NCBI GenBank assembly: GCA_947459175.1 | Contig: CANHCT010000008.1 | Location: 1-46,450, forward strand | From: Hymenobacteraceae bacterium | Lineage (GTDB): Bacteria > Bacteroidota > Bacteroidia > Cytophagales > Flexibacteraceae | Direction of reading: 5' to 3' | Length of the DNA stretch: 46,450 bases | Shown here: positions 27,821 through 37,200 of the stretch, one piece after another | Layout: the number at the start of each line of letters is the position of its first letter | Position numbering within the stretch: position 1 is the first letter of the stretch | Translations under genes and position numbers: made by a program | The notes under the pieces: generated by a model | The model's input: only the letters and a program-made list of their open reading frames with translations | Told to the model about the DNA's origin: nothing | Databases searched by the model: none

Positions 27821-28090
27821 AATTTTTTGCGGGGCAAAATGACTCAATTCCCCGGACTTAAAAAATACCCTTTGGGTCTTTGCCGGATGTGCAATGAAAA
27901 AGTATGCCGGAAAAAAGGTTGGATGTTCTCCCTCAAAATTTATTATTGAAGAACGGATTAAGTTTGTGTTGCTTGCTGGAAAGTATTTGCTTTCATCCTT
28001 GCAATGTAAAAAATCTGTCTGAGCTTTTTCTGCCGGCCTTGCTTTGGAATTCCGCTTCGTTTTTTGAAATAAACTTAAGTCTTTTGCCTC
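27821..28090. other. Divergent intergenic region between uppP and smpB
   Basis: This 270-bp A/T-rich stretch separates the divergent uppP and smpB starts. A TAAGTTTG box (27959-27966, plus strand) matches the Bacteroidota -7 element for smpB but has no -33 partner at normal spacing. I see no convincing gene; an 80-codon frame at 27904-28146 has no protein-like features and overlaps smpB. Confidence 0.4.
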
Positions 28091-28549
28091 ATGAAAAAAG
28101 AACTGGCCTCAAAGGTGGACATCCGGAACAAATCGGCCGGTTTTGAATTTGAATTGCTCGATACTTTTACAGCGGGTATCGTGCTGACGGGCACTGAAAT
28201 AAAGTCCGTCCGCATGCAAAAGGTGAATATGCAGGGTAGTTTCTGTCAGTTTAAGGGAGACGAACTTTTCTTGGTAAATCTTCATATATCTCCTTACGAA
28301 CAAGGCACTTACAACAATCCTCCCCCCAGAAGGGAAAGAAAATTACTCCTCAAAAAACAGGAAATCAGAAAGCTCAAATCCCGGATGGAAGAAAAGGGTC
28401 TGACCATCGTGCTCACCCGTTTGTTTATCAACGACAAGGGTTTATGCAAGGCCGAGGTGGCCCTGGCAAAGGGTAAAAAAATTCACGATAAGAGGGAAAC
28501 CATAAAAGAGCGGGACCTCGAACGCTCGATGAGGCGCAATGAAGAATAA
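28091..28549 (+). CDS. smpB: SsrA-binding protein (trans-translation)
   Basis: SmpB, 152 residues, binds tmRNA and delivers it to stalled ribosomes. The OB-fold core shows [20 protein letters not shown] and [14 protein letters not shown]. The C-terminal tail [16 protein letters not shown] is the conserved basic tail that reads the empty mRNA channel. The start [20 protein letters not shown] is typical. Its last 11 bases overlap the next gene. No tmRNA gene is evident in this window. Confidence 0.98.
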   Translation: MKKELASKVDIRNKSAGFEFELLDTFTAGIVLTGTEIKSVRMQKVNMQGSFCQFKGDELFLVNLHISPYEQGTYNNPPPRRERKLLLKKQEIRKLKSRMEEKGLTIVLTRLFINDKGLCKAEVALAKGKKIHDKRETIKERDLERSMRRNEE

Positions 28550-30131
28550 ATTCCTTTTGTTGTATTTATTTTTGATTTCGGCAGTTTGCCTGTCGGTTAA
28601 AGCCCAGCCGGTGGCCGATATCTGGAGGCATGCCACCCAAAAAGCTTTGAAAAAGGACTGGCAGGCTGTCCGGGAATTCATTAAACCCCATATTTTTCCC
28701 GCACCCGAGGACAGCCTTGCCCCTGCTCTCATTCAATTGTATGCTCTGGCTGCCTGCCGCACCGGCGATGAAACTACTGCAAGGGCCTCAATTTTGCGTC
28801 TGCAAAAAGAATACGGCCGCTGGTCCGGCATAGGGAATGCATATTTTCTTTCGGGTGAAATGTATTTTTCAAAGCAAAAATATGCCGGGGCCTGGATGGA
28901 ATTTGAAAAAGCAGGTTTTTCTTTTGAAAATCGATTAACTTCCTATATTTCAGAACGATACAAAAAAATACCTAAAGATACCCTGGCAGCTTTGACCTCG
29001 TCACCGGCATTCAGCCAAACGATGGCCGCCCGGATTGTACAAAAGCTAATTCAGGAGGAGCCTGCCGGCCCATCTTCCTTTCCGCGGATTGGCTTAGTCT
29101 TACCTCTGGATTTGAAAAAAATTCAGACCACAGGCCGCGAAAATCCTTCTGCAGAATTCTGCAGGGGGTTTTTGCTGGCTTCCGAAATGCTGGCTGCTCA
29201 GGATTCTGCTCTTGACATCCATATTTTCGATTATGAGAACGATGAGAAAAAGCTGGAGAAAATGATTCGTGAAAAAGCCTTCCGTGGCCTGAATGCAGTT
29301 GTCGGACCCATCAAATCCAATGCATTAAAGATTTTGGAGAAGGAGATGAAAGCCAACAAGACGGTGATGATCAATCCCTTGGCCACTCCTGTCCGGGTTT
29401 CAGATTCGGCTTTTTCCTTTTTTCAGCAGCCCTCGCCCCAAAGGATTGCCTCCGAAGCCTTTGAGTTTATGTCCGGATTTTCTTCCGGCAGGCGGGTGGG
29501 TATTATTTACGGAACCGAAAAAAATGACTCTCTTAAAGCGGAGGCCTACAGAGATGTGGTGAAAAAAATGGGCCGTGAAGTCACCCTGTTCAAAAAAGTA
29601 GGAAAAAACTCAGCGGCCAATCTGACCAAATTTTTAGTGGAGTCTGGCTTGGATTCTACTGACCATTTGTTTGTGCCCAACAGCGAAGACATGGTAAAGG
29701 CCCAACTTCCCGGTGCCTATGGCTGGACCAAAGCACGATATCCGATTTTGGTGGCCGGAAATTGGCTCGAGTCAGCCCAGGCAGATTTTGATGAGTACTC
29801 CCGGCTCCTCATTTTTTTTCTGAATCCCGATTTTCTGAACCCTGCTTCCGAAACACGCTGGAACGAATGGAAGAGCAACTATGTGGCCAAGTATGCCGGT
29901 CCTCCCTCCTGGATGGCCTGGAAAGGATTTGATCTGGCCTGTGTCATCAGCCATTGGTGGTATGGAAACGGGGCCAAGGATGGTCCGGAAGGTTTCAAAT
30001 CAAAGTCGGGATGGGAAGGCCCGTTGTTTGGCCGGTACATTTTTTCCGGTAGTGCTGCCGACAACCAATTTGTTCCTGTATTTCAGGTCAACAGGGAAGG
30101 AATTCAAAGGGTTTGGCCCGGAGACAAATAA
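28539..30131 (+). CDS. Periplasmic-binding-protein-fold protein with N-terminal helical repeats
   Basis: An exported protein of 530 residues. The signal peptide (residues 1-22, ending CLSVKAQ) precedes a helical region of about 110 residues with a TPR-like look (ALIQLYALAACRTGDETTARA, in parts; FLSGEMYFSKQKYAGAWMEF). From about residue 180 the protein has a type I periplasmic-binding fold: RIGLVLPLDL, a FLLASEMLAAQDSALD-like segment, NAVVGPIKSNALKI and a VGIIYGTEKND strand. This arrangement recalls LpoA/YraM-like and branched-chain amino acid binding proteins. No ABC permease genes are nearby, so transport is not supported; a structural or regulatory envelope role is possible. The 11-bp overlap with smpB indicates co-transcription. 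Confidence 0.8.
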   Translation: MKNKFLLLYLFLISAVCLSVKAQPVADIWRHATQKALKKDWQAVREFIKPHIFPAPEDSLAPALIQLYALAACRTGDETTARASILRLQKEYGRWSGIGNAYFLSGEMYFSKQKYAGAWMEFEKAGFSFENRLTSYISERYKKIPKDTLAALTSSPAFSQTMAARIVQKLIQEEPAGPSSFPRIGLVLPLDLKKIQTTGRENPSAEFCRGFLLASEMLAAQDSALDIHIFDYENDEKKLEKMIREKAFRGLNAVVGPIKSNALKILEKEMKANKTVMINPLATPVRVSDSAFSFFQQPSPQRIASEAFEFMSGFSSGRRVGIIYGTEKNDSLKAEAYRDVVKKMGREVTLFKKVGKNSAANLTKFLVESGLDSTDHLFVPNSEDMVKAQLPGAYGWTKARYPILVAGNWLESAQADFDEYSRLLIFFLNPDFLNPASETRWNEWKSNYVAKYAGPPSWMAWKGFDLACVISHWWYGNGAKDGPEGFKSKSGWEGPLFGRYIFSGSAADNQFVPVFQVNREGIQRVWPGDK

Positions 30132-30138
30132 TTGTGGT

Positions 30139-30393
30139 CTATGCCAGTGTGTCCTTGCACGACAAATCCGGCTTTGGCCATTGCCTGATGGTGAAAAGGG
30201 GATTCAGCAATATGGAATTTCTGAACCATTTCTTCTTTTGCAATTTCTGGTAAGGGATGGCATGTCTGACCGTTCCGCATTTTTTTGCTGCAGTAGAATT
30301 TACCGGTTTTTCTTTGTTATCGCACTTTTCCTCTCCGGCAAAAGCGGATAAGGAGAGGCAAGCCAGGAGGGACGAAATGATGAGGATTTTCAT
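30139..30393 (-). CDS. Small predicted secreted protein
   Basis: An 84-residue frame with a good signal peptide (MKILIISSLLACLSLSAFA, cleavage before GEEKC). The mature part of about 65 residues is basic and contains three Cys (in EEKCDNKEK, AKKCGTVRH and DLSCKDT). I recognise no family. It begins 44 bp downstream of the flavoprotein stop on the same strand and ends 7 bp from the convergent binding-protein gene. The signal peptide and start context make it plausible, but a gene this short could be spurious. Confidence 0.5.
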   Translation of the reverse strand: MKILIISSLLACLSLSAFAGEEKCDNKEKPVNSTAAKKCGTVRHAIPYQKLQKKKWFRNSILLNPLFTIRQWPKPDLSCKDTLA

Positions 30394-30436
30394 GACTGAA
30401 ACCATTGGTAATTCAAATGTAACAAAAGGCCGGATT

Positions 30437-31678
30437 TCAGGTCTGCATTTTTTTTAAGCGGCCGGAAATGGTATGTGCAACGGCAAATCCTGTACTCCAG
30501 GCGGCCTGAAAATTAAATCCTCCTGTGATGCCATCTGCATTCAGCACCTCTCCGGCAAAAAACAAGGATGGAATCCTTTTCGATTCGCAGGTCGATGTGT
30601 CCACCTCGGAAGTATCCACTCCACCGGCCGTTACAAATTCATCCTTGTAGGTGGTTTTGCCGGATCCTTCAAACCGGCTGTCTTTCAATTTTTCAGCCAG
30701 TGCCTCTACTTTTTTTCGGCCGGTTTCGGCCCAATTGAAGTGTTCAACGGCCTTGACTTCAGTACAAAGTTTTGCCCAAAGCCGGGTTGGTAAATTGAAT
30801 ACAGGGGTTTGAGCAGGTTTTTTCCGTCCATGGTTTTTTTGGAAATCAAGGAGACCGGAAAGCACCTCGCCGGCAGGAATGGAGGGAAGCCAGTCGATAG
30901 AAAATTGGTATGCATAATTTTTTTCATGCAGGTACCGGGCTGCAAATGCCGAAAGTTTCAAAACTGCCGGTCCGCTGAAACCCCAATGCGTCACCAAAAC
31001 AGGTCCGGAAAAGGAATAGGGACTGTTGCAGATGCCAACTCGGGCTTCCGTTACCGACAAACCCTGCAGGTCGGCCCAGGGATGTGGTCGCGTGTTAAAG
31101 GTAAACAAGGAGGGTACGGGCGTTACAATCCGATGGCCGGTATGTATTAGAAAATCAAATCCCCGGATATCAGGACTCCCGCCGGTGGCAATCAGCAAAT
31201 GACGGGCAAGCAAAGGATTTTCATTTTCTATGCAGATTTCAAAAATCCCTTCTTTATGCTCAAAAGACATTACTTTTTTCTGCAGCTGTATTTTTCCTCC
31301 CTTGCCGGTAAATGCATGTAAAAGGCCATCAGCAATGGTACTGCTGTCGTTGCTTTTGGGAAACATTCTCCCGTCGGCTTCTGCTACGATTTCTATCCCT
31401 ATATTCCGAAACCAATTCAGCGTTTGCTTTACTCCAAGCCGATCGAAAACATCTGAAAGCCAAGGATTGCCTCTTGGGTAACTTGCCAGAAGCTTTTCAT
31501 TATCAAAGCAATGATGGGTGACATTGCAGCGGCCTCCACCCGATATTTTAACCTTGGAGAGCAGCTTGCCCGATTTTTCAAGAATCAGAACCCTTGCTCC
31601 GGGGCTCTGATCCAATAAAGAAGAACCTGCGAAGAATCCGGCAGCACCGCCCCCGACAATTATCAGGTCATATACCAC
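30437..31678 (-). CDS. HI0933/BaiN-type FAD-dependent oxidoreductase
   Basis: Flavoprotein of 413 residues. The N-terminal dinucleotide-binding motif is LIIVGGGAAGFFAGSSL, followed by the family signature KISGGGRCNVTHH. Near the C-terminus, FAGEVLNADGITGGFNFQAAW is the matching FAD-contact motif of the HI0933 family. The substrate of this family is generally unknown. The start codon is GTG at 31678. It begins only 13 bp after the stop of the OmpA/PD40 gene, so it is probably on the same transcript, although no functional link to the surface system is apparent. Confidence 0.92.
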   Translation of the reverse strand: MVYDLIIVGGGAAGFFAGSSLLDQSPGARVLILEKSGKLLSKVKISGGGRCNVTHHCFDNEKLLASYPRGNPWLSDVFDRLGVKQTLNWFRNIGIEIVAEADGRMFPKSNDSSTIADGLLHAFTGKGGKIQLQKKVMSFEHKEGIFEICIENENPLLARHLLIATGGSPDIRGFDFLIHTGHRIVTPVPSLFTFNTRPHPWADLQGLSVTEARVGICNSPYSFSGPVLVTHWGFSGPAVLKLSAFAARYLHEKNYAYQFSIDWLPSIPAGEVLSGLLDFQKNHGRKKPAQTPVFNLPTRLWAKLCTEVKAVEHFNWAETGRKKVEALAEKLKDSRFEGSGKTTYKDEFVTAGGVDTSEVDTSTCESKRIPSLFFAGEVLNADGITGGFNFQAAWSTGFAVAHTISGRLKKMQT

Positions 31679-31691
31679 CGAAGGGAGTGAA

Positions 31692-33218
31692 TTATTTCTT
31701 TTTTGGAGCTGGCTTTTTGACAGATTTTTTCACTTTTCCGCTCTTTCCGTCACCAGGGCCTGTTTCGTTACCCATATTTTCCGGTTTGTATTCCAGTTTT
31801 AAGGGTCCCTTGTTATCAGGCAGCACATTGATTTCGCATCTGCGGTTCAGCTGACGGCCTTCGTTTGTGATATTGGTGGAGACAGGCAACTGCTTTCCAA
31901 AACCATGTGTCAGAATTCTTCTTTTTGATATGCCTTTGTTGATAAGGTACTGCTTGCACTCTTCTGAACGCTTTACAGACAAAATCAAGTTAACCAACTC
32001 TGTATCAATGCTATCTGCATGGCCTATTAACTCCACTCCGAAGGTAGGATTGGTCATCATGTAATCGAAAAGTTTATCCAGTCTTTCCCTTCCTTCCGGT
32101 CTCAGGTCGTACTTCGCAAAATCGAACAGCACATTGGAAAATTCTTTCACCACAATTCTTTGTCTTTTATTCAGCTCACGCTCCGCATCGGCCTGTGCTT
32201 TTGCTTCCTGTGCAGCGAGAGAAGCAGGTGAAATTCCAGGGGTGGCTCCGGGAGTCTGCACCAGATTGTCTCCTTTTTTCTTCTTGTCCTCCTGCCGCTT
32301 GAGGGCCTCTTTTAGATTCTTGAAGTGGGTGTAGTACAGATCGGTGTAGTTGTTTTCGGGATTTTCTTTAGCAAAATAGATGGTAGAGTCTACCTTATCA
32401 ATAAAGAAATAAGCATCAAATCCCTCACCGTTAAACAGGGGGCCCAGGTTCTCTGGTTTGGACCACTTGGTCCAGGAATTGTCCAGTCTTTTGGAGCGGA
32501 AAATATCTGCATCTCCCGAACCTTCATGGCTGTTGCTGGCAAAGTACAGCATCGAGTCTTCTTCCATGTAAAATGGAGAAATCTCGAAGCCTACGGTATT
32601 GATGGTATTGCCCAGATTGATGGGTTTGGAATAAGATCCGTCATCTTCCTTCAGGGTAATATACAAGTCCTCCCGGCCGAAAGAACCCTCTGATTTCATG
32701 GTCAGAATGATTCCTTTTTCATTGGCCAGCCAATATCCACCGAGATAACCTTTCTGGATTGTAAAATCTTTGATTTGCAAGGGCACAGGAAGAGACCATT
32801 TTCCGTCTGCACCCATGGTGGATACCGATATACCGGGATCCATCTTCTTTTTCAGGTATACATTGGAAATCAGGAGGCTTTTTCCATCCGAACTTACCCC
32901 GATGATGCCGTTGTTTTCCCGGTTGTTAACAGGCAGTCCCAGATTTTGGGGTGCAGACCAGGTGGTATCTCCGGTTTTTTTTGTCACCCAGATATCCTGC
33001 CCGGAATCTTTTCCTCCTTCATTTTTGGGGTTAAGTGAGCGAACAAAATACATGGTTTGCCCGTCTCGGGTGAGAATAGGCTGAATTTCCTCGAAGGTAT
33101 TGTTGATGGAGGTATCGAGTTTGTAAATTTGAAATTGTTTGGGCGGTTGAGCCAGGACCCCCATCGAAATGAGGCAAAAAGCCAAAACCCAATTTCTTTT
33201 CCTTGTACCTGAATTCAT
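31692..33218 (-). CDS. OmpA-family protein with PD40 beta-propeller region
   Basis: An exported protein of about 508 residues. A signal peptide (RKRNWVLAFCLISMGVLAQ) is followed by PD40/WD40-like propeller strands (for example QPILTRDGQTMYFVRSLN, ISPFYMEEDSMLYFASNS, GDADIFRSKRL). An Ala/Lys-rich linker then leads to a C-terminal OmpA peptidoglycan-binding domain (VLFDFAKYDLRPEGRERLD, ELIGHADSIDTE and a closing LNRRCEINVL), and the end is a Lys/Pro tail. The layout resembles PorE-like and other T9SS/gliding-associated OmpA proteins. Several ATGs (33248, 33242, 33218) are possible; 33218 gives the most normal signal peptide, while the first two would overlap the upstream stop. It is third in the adhesin operon. 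Confidence 0.88.
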   Translation of the reverse strand: MNSGTRKRNWVLAFCLISMGVLAQPPKQFQIYKLDTSINNTFEEIQPILTRDGQTMYFVRSLNPKNEGGKDSGQDIWVTKKTGDTTWSAPQNLGLPVNNRENNGIIGVSSDGKSLLISNVYLKKKMDPGISVSTMGADGKWSLPVPLQIKDFTIQKGYLGGYWLANEKGIILTMKSEGSFGREDLYITLKEDDGSYSKPINLGNTINTVGFEISPFYMEEDSMLYFASNSHEGSGDADIFRSKRLDNSWTKWSKPENLGPLFNGEGFDAYFFIDKVDSTIYFAKENPENNYTDLYYTHFKNLKEALKRQEDKKKKGDNLVQTPGATPGISPASLAAQEAKAQADAERELNKRQRIVVKEFSNVLFDFAKYDLRPEGRERLDKLFDYMMTNPTFGVELIGHADSIDTELVNLILSVKRSEECKQYLINKGISKRRILTHGFGKQLPVSTNITNEGRQLNRRCEINVLPDNKGPLKLEYKPENMGNETGPGDGKSGKVKKSVKKPAPKKK

Positions 33219-33241
33219 TTTTTCCAAACTTAAAATATTCA

Positions 33242-34240
33242 TTACCATACTTTTAAAGAGGAATTAGGCTTTTTATTATACAACCTGAGGCCGAGAACCA
33301 CTTCGTGGCTGCCATTACTTGAAAACTGTATATCGTTGGTGGCGAAATCAAATGCATAGGCCAGGTCTATCCAGTTCGACAAACTGAATCCCACCATACC
33401 AATAATCGCTGACTTATGCCTGTAGCTACCGCCTGCCCAGAATGTATTCTGATAGCGGATTTTTGCGCCGCCTTCCCAGGATAGGGGAGAGTTTTCAGTA
33501 AACCGGATAATTCCCACCGGCAGGATATCAAAATCCTGATCCAGAGGAATCGCATACGAAATGGTACCAAAATAATGGCGGAACAGATTGTTGTAGGCCA
33601 GATTCCGGTTCAGTTTTGCGAATGAAAAGTTATTGGCCACCATTTGTGTACTGCTGAAGCCAATCTGAAGCCGGTCTGAATAAAAGTAGATGCCGGATTG
33701 CAAGTCGGGCAGGGCCGAAAGATTCTGGCTGCCATTGAAGGCATCATCGCCCTTATCGCGGAGATTGACATTGTCAAGTCTGAAAAGATTTCCTCCCAAT
33801 CCCATACCGAATGCCAGATAATATTTTTGATTCAGGGGAAGGTGAATGGCATAGCCCACATTAAACTGGTTCCGGGTTATAGATCCGAACTTATCAGCAA
33901 GGAAAAATCCGCCGAGGCCGTGCCTGATTTTTTTAGGTGCCACATTTTTGAACTTGATGGTTGAGGCACCTCGCATCGGCAAAGACCCCAGTTCTTCTTT
34001 GTTCAAATCTTTTTGATTTATGGCACCATTCAGAGAAGCATACATAGTGGTAGGCCCGGGCATATTTACCCACTGCTTTCTGAAGCTGGTCCGCACATCA
34101 AGATGGTCCTCGATTCCTGCCAAGGCCGGATTGAATATGTATCCGTTGAGCAGATAGTTGCTAAAAAGGGTTTGTTGCTGAGCATGTGCCGACAGGCATC
34201 CAAAACCTATGAAAAACAGGATGATTAAGTTCTTTTTCAT
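33242..34240 (-). CDS. PorP/SprF-family type IX secretion partner protein
   Basis: Outer-membrane beta-barrel protein of 332 residues. It has the family's signal peptide and opening: KKNLIILFFIGFGCLSAHAQ, then LFSNYLLNGYIFNPALAG (the conserved Y-x-x-N...NPA-x-AG), RTSFRKQWVNMPGPTT and later LGGFFLADKFG. PorP/SprF proteins are dedicated partners that help T9SS cargo with type B C-terminal domains reach the cell surface. It directly follows the giant adhesin gene, whose stop overlaps an in-frame ATG at 34261 (TAATG). I prefer the ATG at 34240 because it opens the signal peptide, but the overlapping ATG would couple translation. Confidence 0.93.
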   Translation of the reverse strand: MKKNLIILFFIGFGCLSAHAQQQTLFSNYLLNGYIFNPALAGIEDHLDVRTSFRKQWVNMPGPTTMYASLNGAINQKDLNKEELGSLPMRGASTIKFKNVAPKKIRHGLGGFFLADKFGSITRNQFNVGYAIHLPLNQKYYLAFGMGLGGNLFRLDNVNLRDKGDDAFNGSQNLSALPDLQSGIYFYSDRLQIGFSSTQMVANNFSFAKLNRNLAYNNLFRHYFGTISYAIPLDQDFDILPVGIIRFTENSPLSWEGGAKIRYQNTFWAGGSYRHKSAIIGMVGFSLSNWIDLAYAFDFATNDIQFSSNGSHEVVLGLRLYNKKPNSSLKVW

Positions 34241-34260
34241 GTCTTTAGAATTAAAGCGCA

Positions 34261-37200
34261 TTATCTTACAAGGGTTAAGGATCCGGATTTAGGCTTCAGT
34301 CCTCCGCCCAGATCAATGATGTAGAAATACGCTCCCGGCGGTACTTCATCGCCTTTGTATTTTCCATCCCAGGGTACAGGATATCCTTTTCCGGATTCAT
34401 ACACCAGGTTGCCCCAGCGGTTGTATACCCTGACCATGGCTTCCGGATACTGCTGGATATTTTTAATGTTCCAGAAATCATTATTACCATCGTTATTAGG
34501 CGAGAATCCGTCAAAAATTTCAAAATCGCGGTCCACCCTGATTAAAGTATCTCCATTGTTTTTACAACCTTTTGCGGAGGTAATCTCTACAAAATAGCGG
34601 GTAGTCTCCTCTGGTTTGGCAGAAACAGTGGTACCCGAATTTGAACTCAGGGTTGACGCCGGAGACCAAAGGATAGACGAGCCGGGCAGGGTTTGTACGC
34701 TCAATACAGCCGGACCAAAAATTTCAATCACAGGCTTATCAACGGTAAGATTAACCGGAGGAACCGGATCAACCAGAATTTTTACAGAGTCCTTCTTTGT
34801 GCAGTTGCCCAATGAACCGGTGTAGGTGATGGTGACCTGTCCGGAAGCCGGAACCGAATTATCGTTGGAATTCCAGTTTCCAAGATTTGCATCGGTGATA
34901 CCGGGTCCAGACCAAACTCCTACGCTGTTATTGTTGGTCAACTTCAGCTGAATCAACCCTGTATTTTTACAGGTATCGAATGGTGCAGGCATGGTAAATA
35001 CAGGATTGGGATTTATTACAAGCGTTCTGCTGGCGCTTGCCGAACATAGGTTATTCTGAACAATCAGGTTATATGTAGCAGCAATTCCTGTGGTAAGCAC
35101 ATTTGGATTATTAGGTCTGAGCGTATCGGTATTGTTACGAAGCCAGATGGTCCGGTATGAGTTCGGGTTCACATAGGTGTAGGTTACCGAATCGCCTTCA
35201 CAAACATCGTTGGCCGTTGCCTGGAAAACCGGATCGGGGATGGCGTATCCTTTCAACCAGAGCGTGTCGGTAGCCACACAGGTTCCCAATACCTTGGTCA
35301 GGATTAGCGGATAAGTTCCTTCGCTGGTCAGGTTTGCCGGAGAAAGCACACCATTGGATGTTACGAGGCTGCCCGGACCCGACCACAGAGCATCGGCAGG
35401 TGTATAGGGCCGCACCTGATTCAGATTAATGCTTTCTCCGGGATAGCAAACCTTGAGGGTATCCCCGCCGGAAATATTCACAACCGGCGCCTGACCCTGA
35501 ATTACCGTGACAATCCGCGTAGACGGCAAGGCACAGAAGCCATTTCCGTTGATGATGATTTTGACCCGGTAAGTTCCGGCCTCACTTACACTCAGGGTAT
35601 CGTTATCTGAGTTTGGAATGGGCACACCATTGCGGCTCCACTCGTAACCTATTCCCGGTCCGGTTGTTCCGGATATCAATTTGATGATGTCACCCGGGCA
35701 AAGGACGGTATCGCCCTGAATGGAAATGAGGGAATTGATATTTTGGGATACAATCAGAACACGGCTGGCAGTATCGGCGCAGGTAAAATTGGTAGCAATA
35801 AAGCGCACCACATTGTTACCCAATGTGCCGGCAGCGGCATTTACCACCCCTCCGGCGGACACAAATGCAGCAGGCGTACTGCCGGCCGATTGCCAGCCTG
35901 TGCTCGTAAAGGGACCACTAATGGATGGGGTGGGCAATTGGAAAACCGGAGCTCCCTGACAAATTGTAGAATCTGCCGGCAAGTTGGCAATTTGAGGAGT
36001 CTGAGCCTGGATTACGGTTACCGCTTTGGTTGAAGGCAGGGCGCAAACTCCGTTTCCGTTGATGATGATTCTGACTCTGTAGATACCGGCCTGAATTACA
36101 GTTATGGTATCGTTGTCGGAACCCGGAATAGCAATGCCATTTCTGCTCCATTCATATCCCAAACCAGGGCCACTGGATCCGGCGACGAGCTTAACCATAT
36201 CGTTGGCGCAGAGCACGGTATCGCCCAAAATAGAGATATTGGAATTGATGTTTTCAGATACAAAGAAATTGCGGGTTGCTGTATCTGAGCAGGTTCCGTT
36301 GGTAACGATAAACCTGACCTGATTGTTGCCCGGAAGTCCGGAAGCAGGATTGATGACACCACCCGCAGATACAAATGCAGCAGGTGTACTTCCTACCGCC
36401 TGCCAGGAGGCACTGGTAAAGGTTCCCACCACGGAAGGGGCTGGTATCTGAAATACACCGGCACCCTGACAAATGGTAGAGTCGGGTCCGATATTGGCAA
36501 TCACCGGAGCCGGATTGGTAATGAGTGAAATTTGGTTGGATGGTCCGGAGTTACATCCATTGTTGCTCACCTGGAGGGTGTATATTCCCTGCAGTGTGGC
36601 AGACAAGGAGTCGTCAAATCCGATGGGTTGATTGTTCCTGAACCATGTGTAGGTAAGTCCGGGCGTATTTGCCTGTGAGGTAAATAAAGCAGATGCCCCC
36701 TGACAAATGGTCACCGGTGTAGTATTGGGCAGAATAACAGCATCAGGATTTTTGTAAACCCTGAAGGTAAAATCTTTGGATTCCGTGCAGCCATTCGGAC
36801 CGGGCACCTTGCTTGTGTAGGTAAGTGTGATAACCTGATCTGAGGTTATCAGAGAAGGATTGATCAGACCGGATTTGGTAATAAAGCCCGCAGGTGCTCC
36901 GGTAGCTGTCCATCCGTTCTCGGGAACTGAACCATCGAAGGCAGGAGAAAAGCCTGTGAGTTGAACACTGGTCTGGCTGGTGCAGGCAAAATCCGGACCT
37001 GTTCCGGCCACATTTACATTGGGTACAGCCCTGATGTCCACAATTTTTTGCTCCACGCCGATACAACCATTTGCATCGGTGTCGGTCAAAATCACACCAA
37101 TGTTGCCGGGGATGTAAATGGAAGGTTTTAAGGTATCGGTTTGAACGCCATCAATAAAAATGGAAGCACTTGGGCTGCATCTGCCGATGGTAACAGGTGG

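Noticed and set aside
27904-28146. 80-codon plus-strand frame before smpB
   Set aside because: It overlaps the smpB start in another frame and has no start context or protein-like pattern.
27821-28549. tmRNA gene near smpB
   Set aside because: I looked for a tRNA-like 3' end and a tag frame in the flanking non-coding DNA and saw none.
29881-30351. 156-codon plus-strand frame over the end of the binding-protein gene
   Set aside because: It mostly overlaps a well-supported gene in another frame and runs through the intergenic region with Trp/Pro-rich noise; the opposite-strand signal-peptide frame is better supported.
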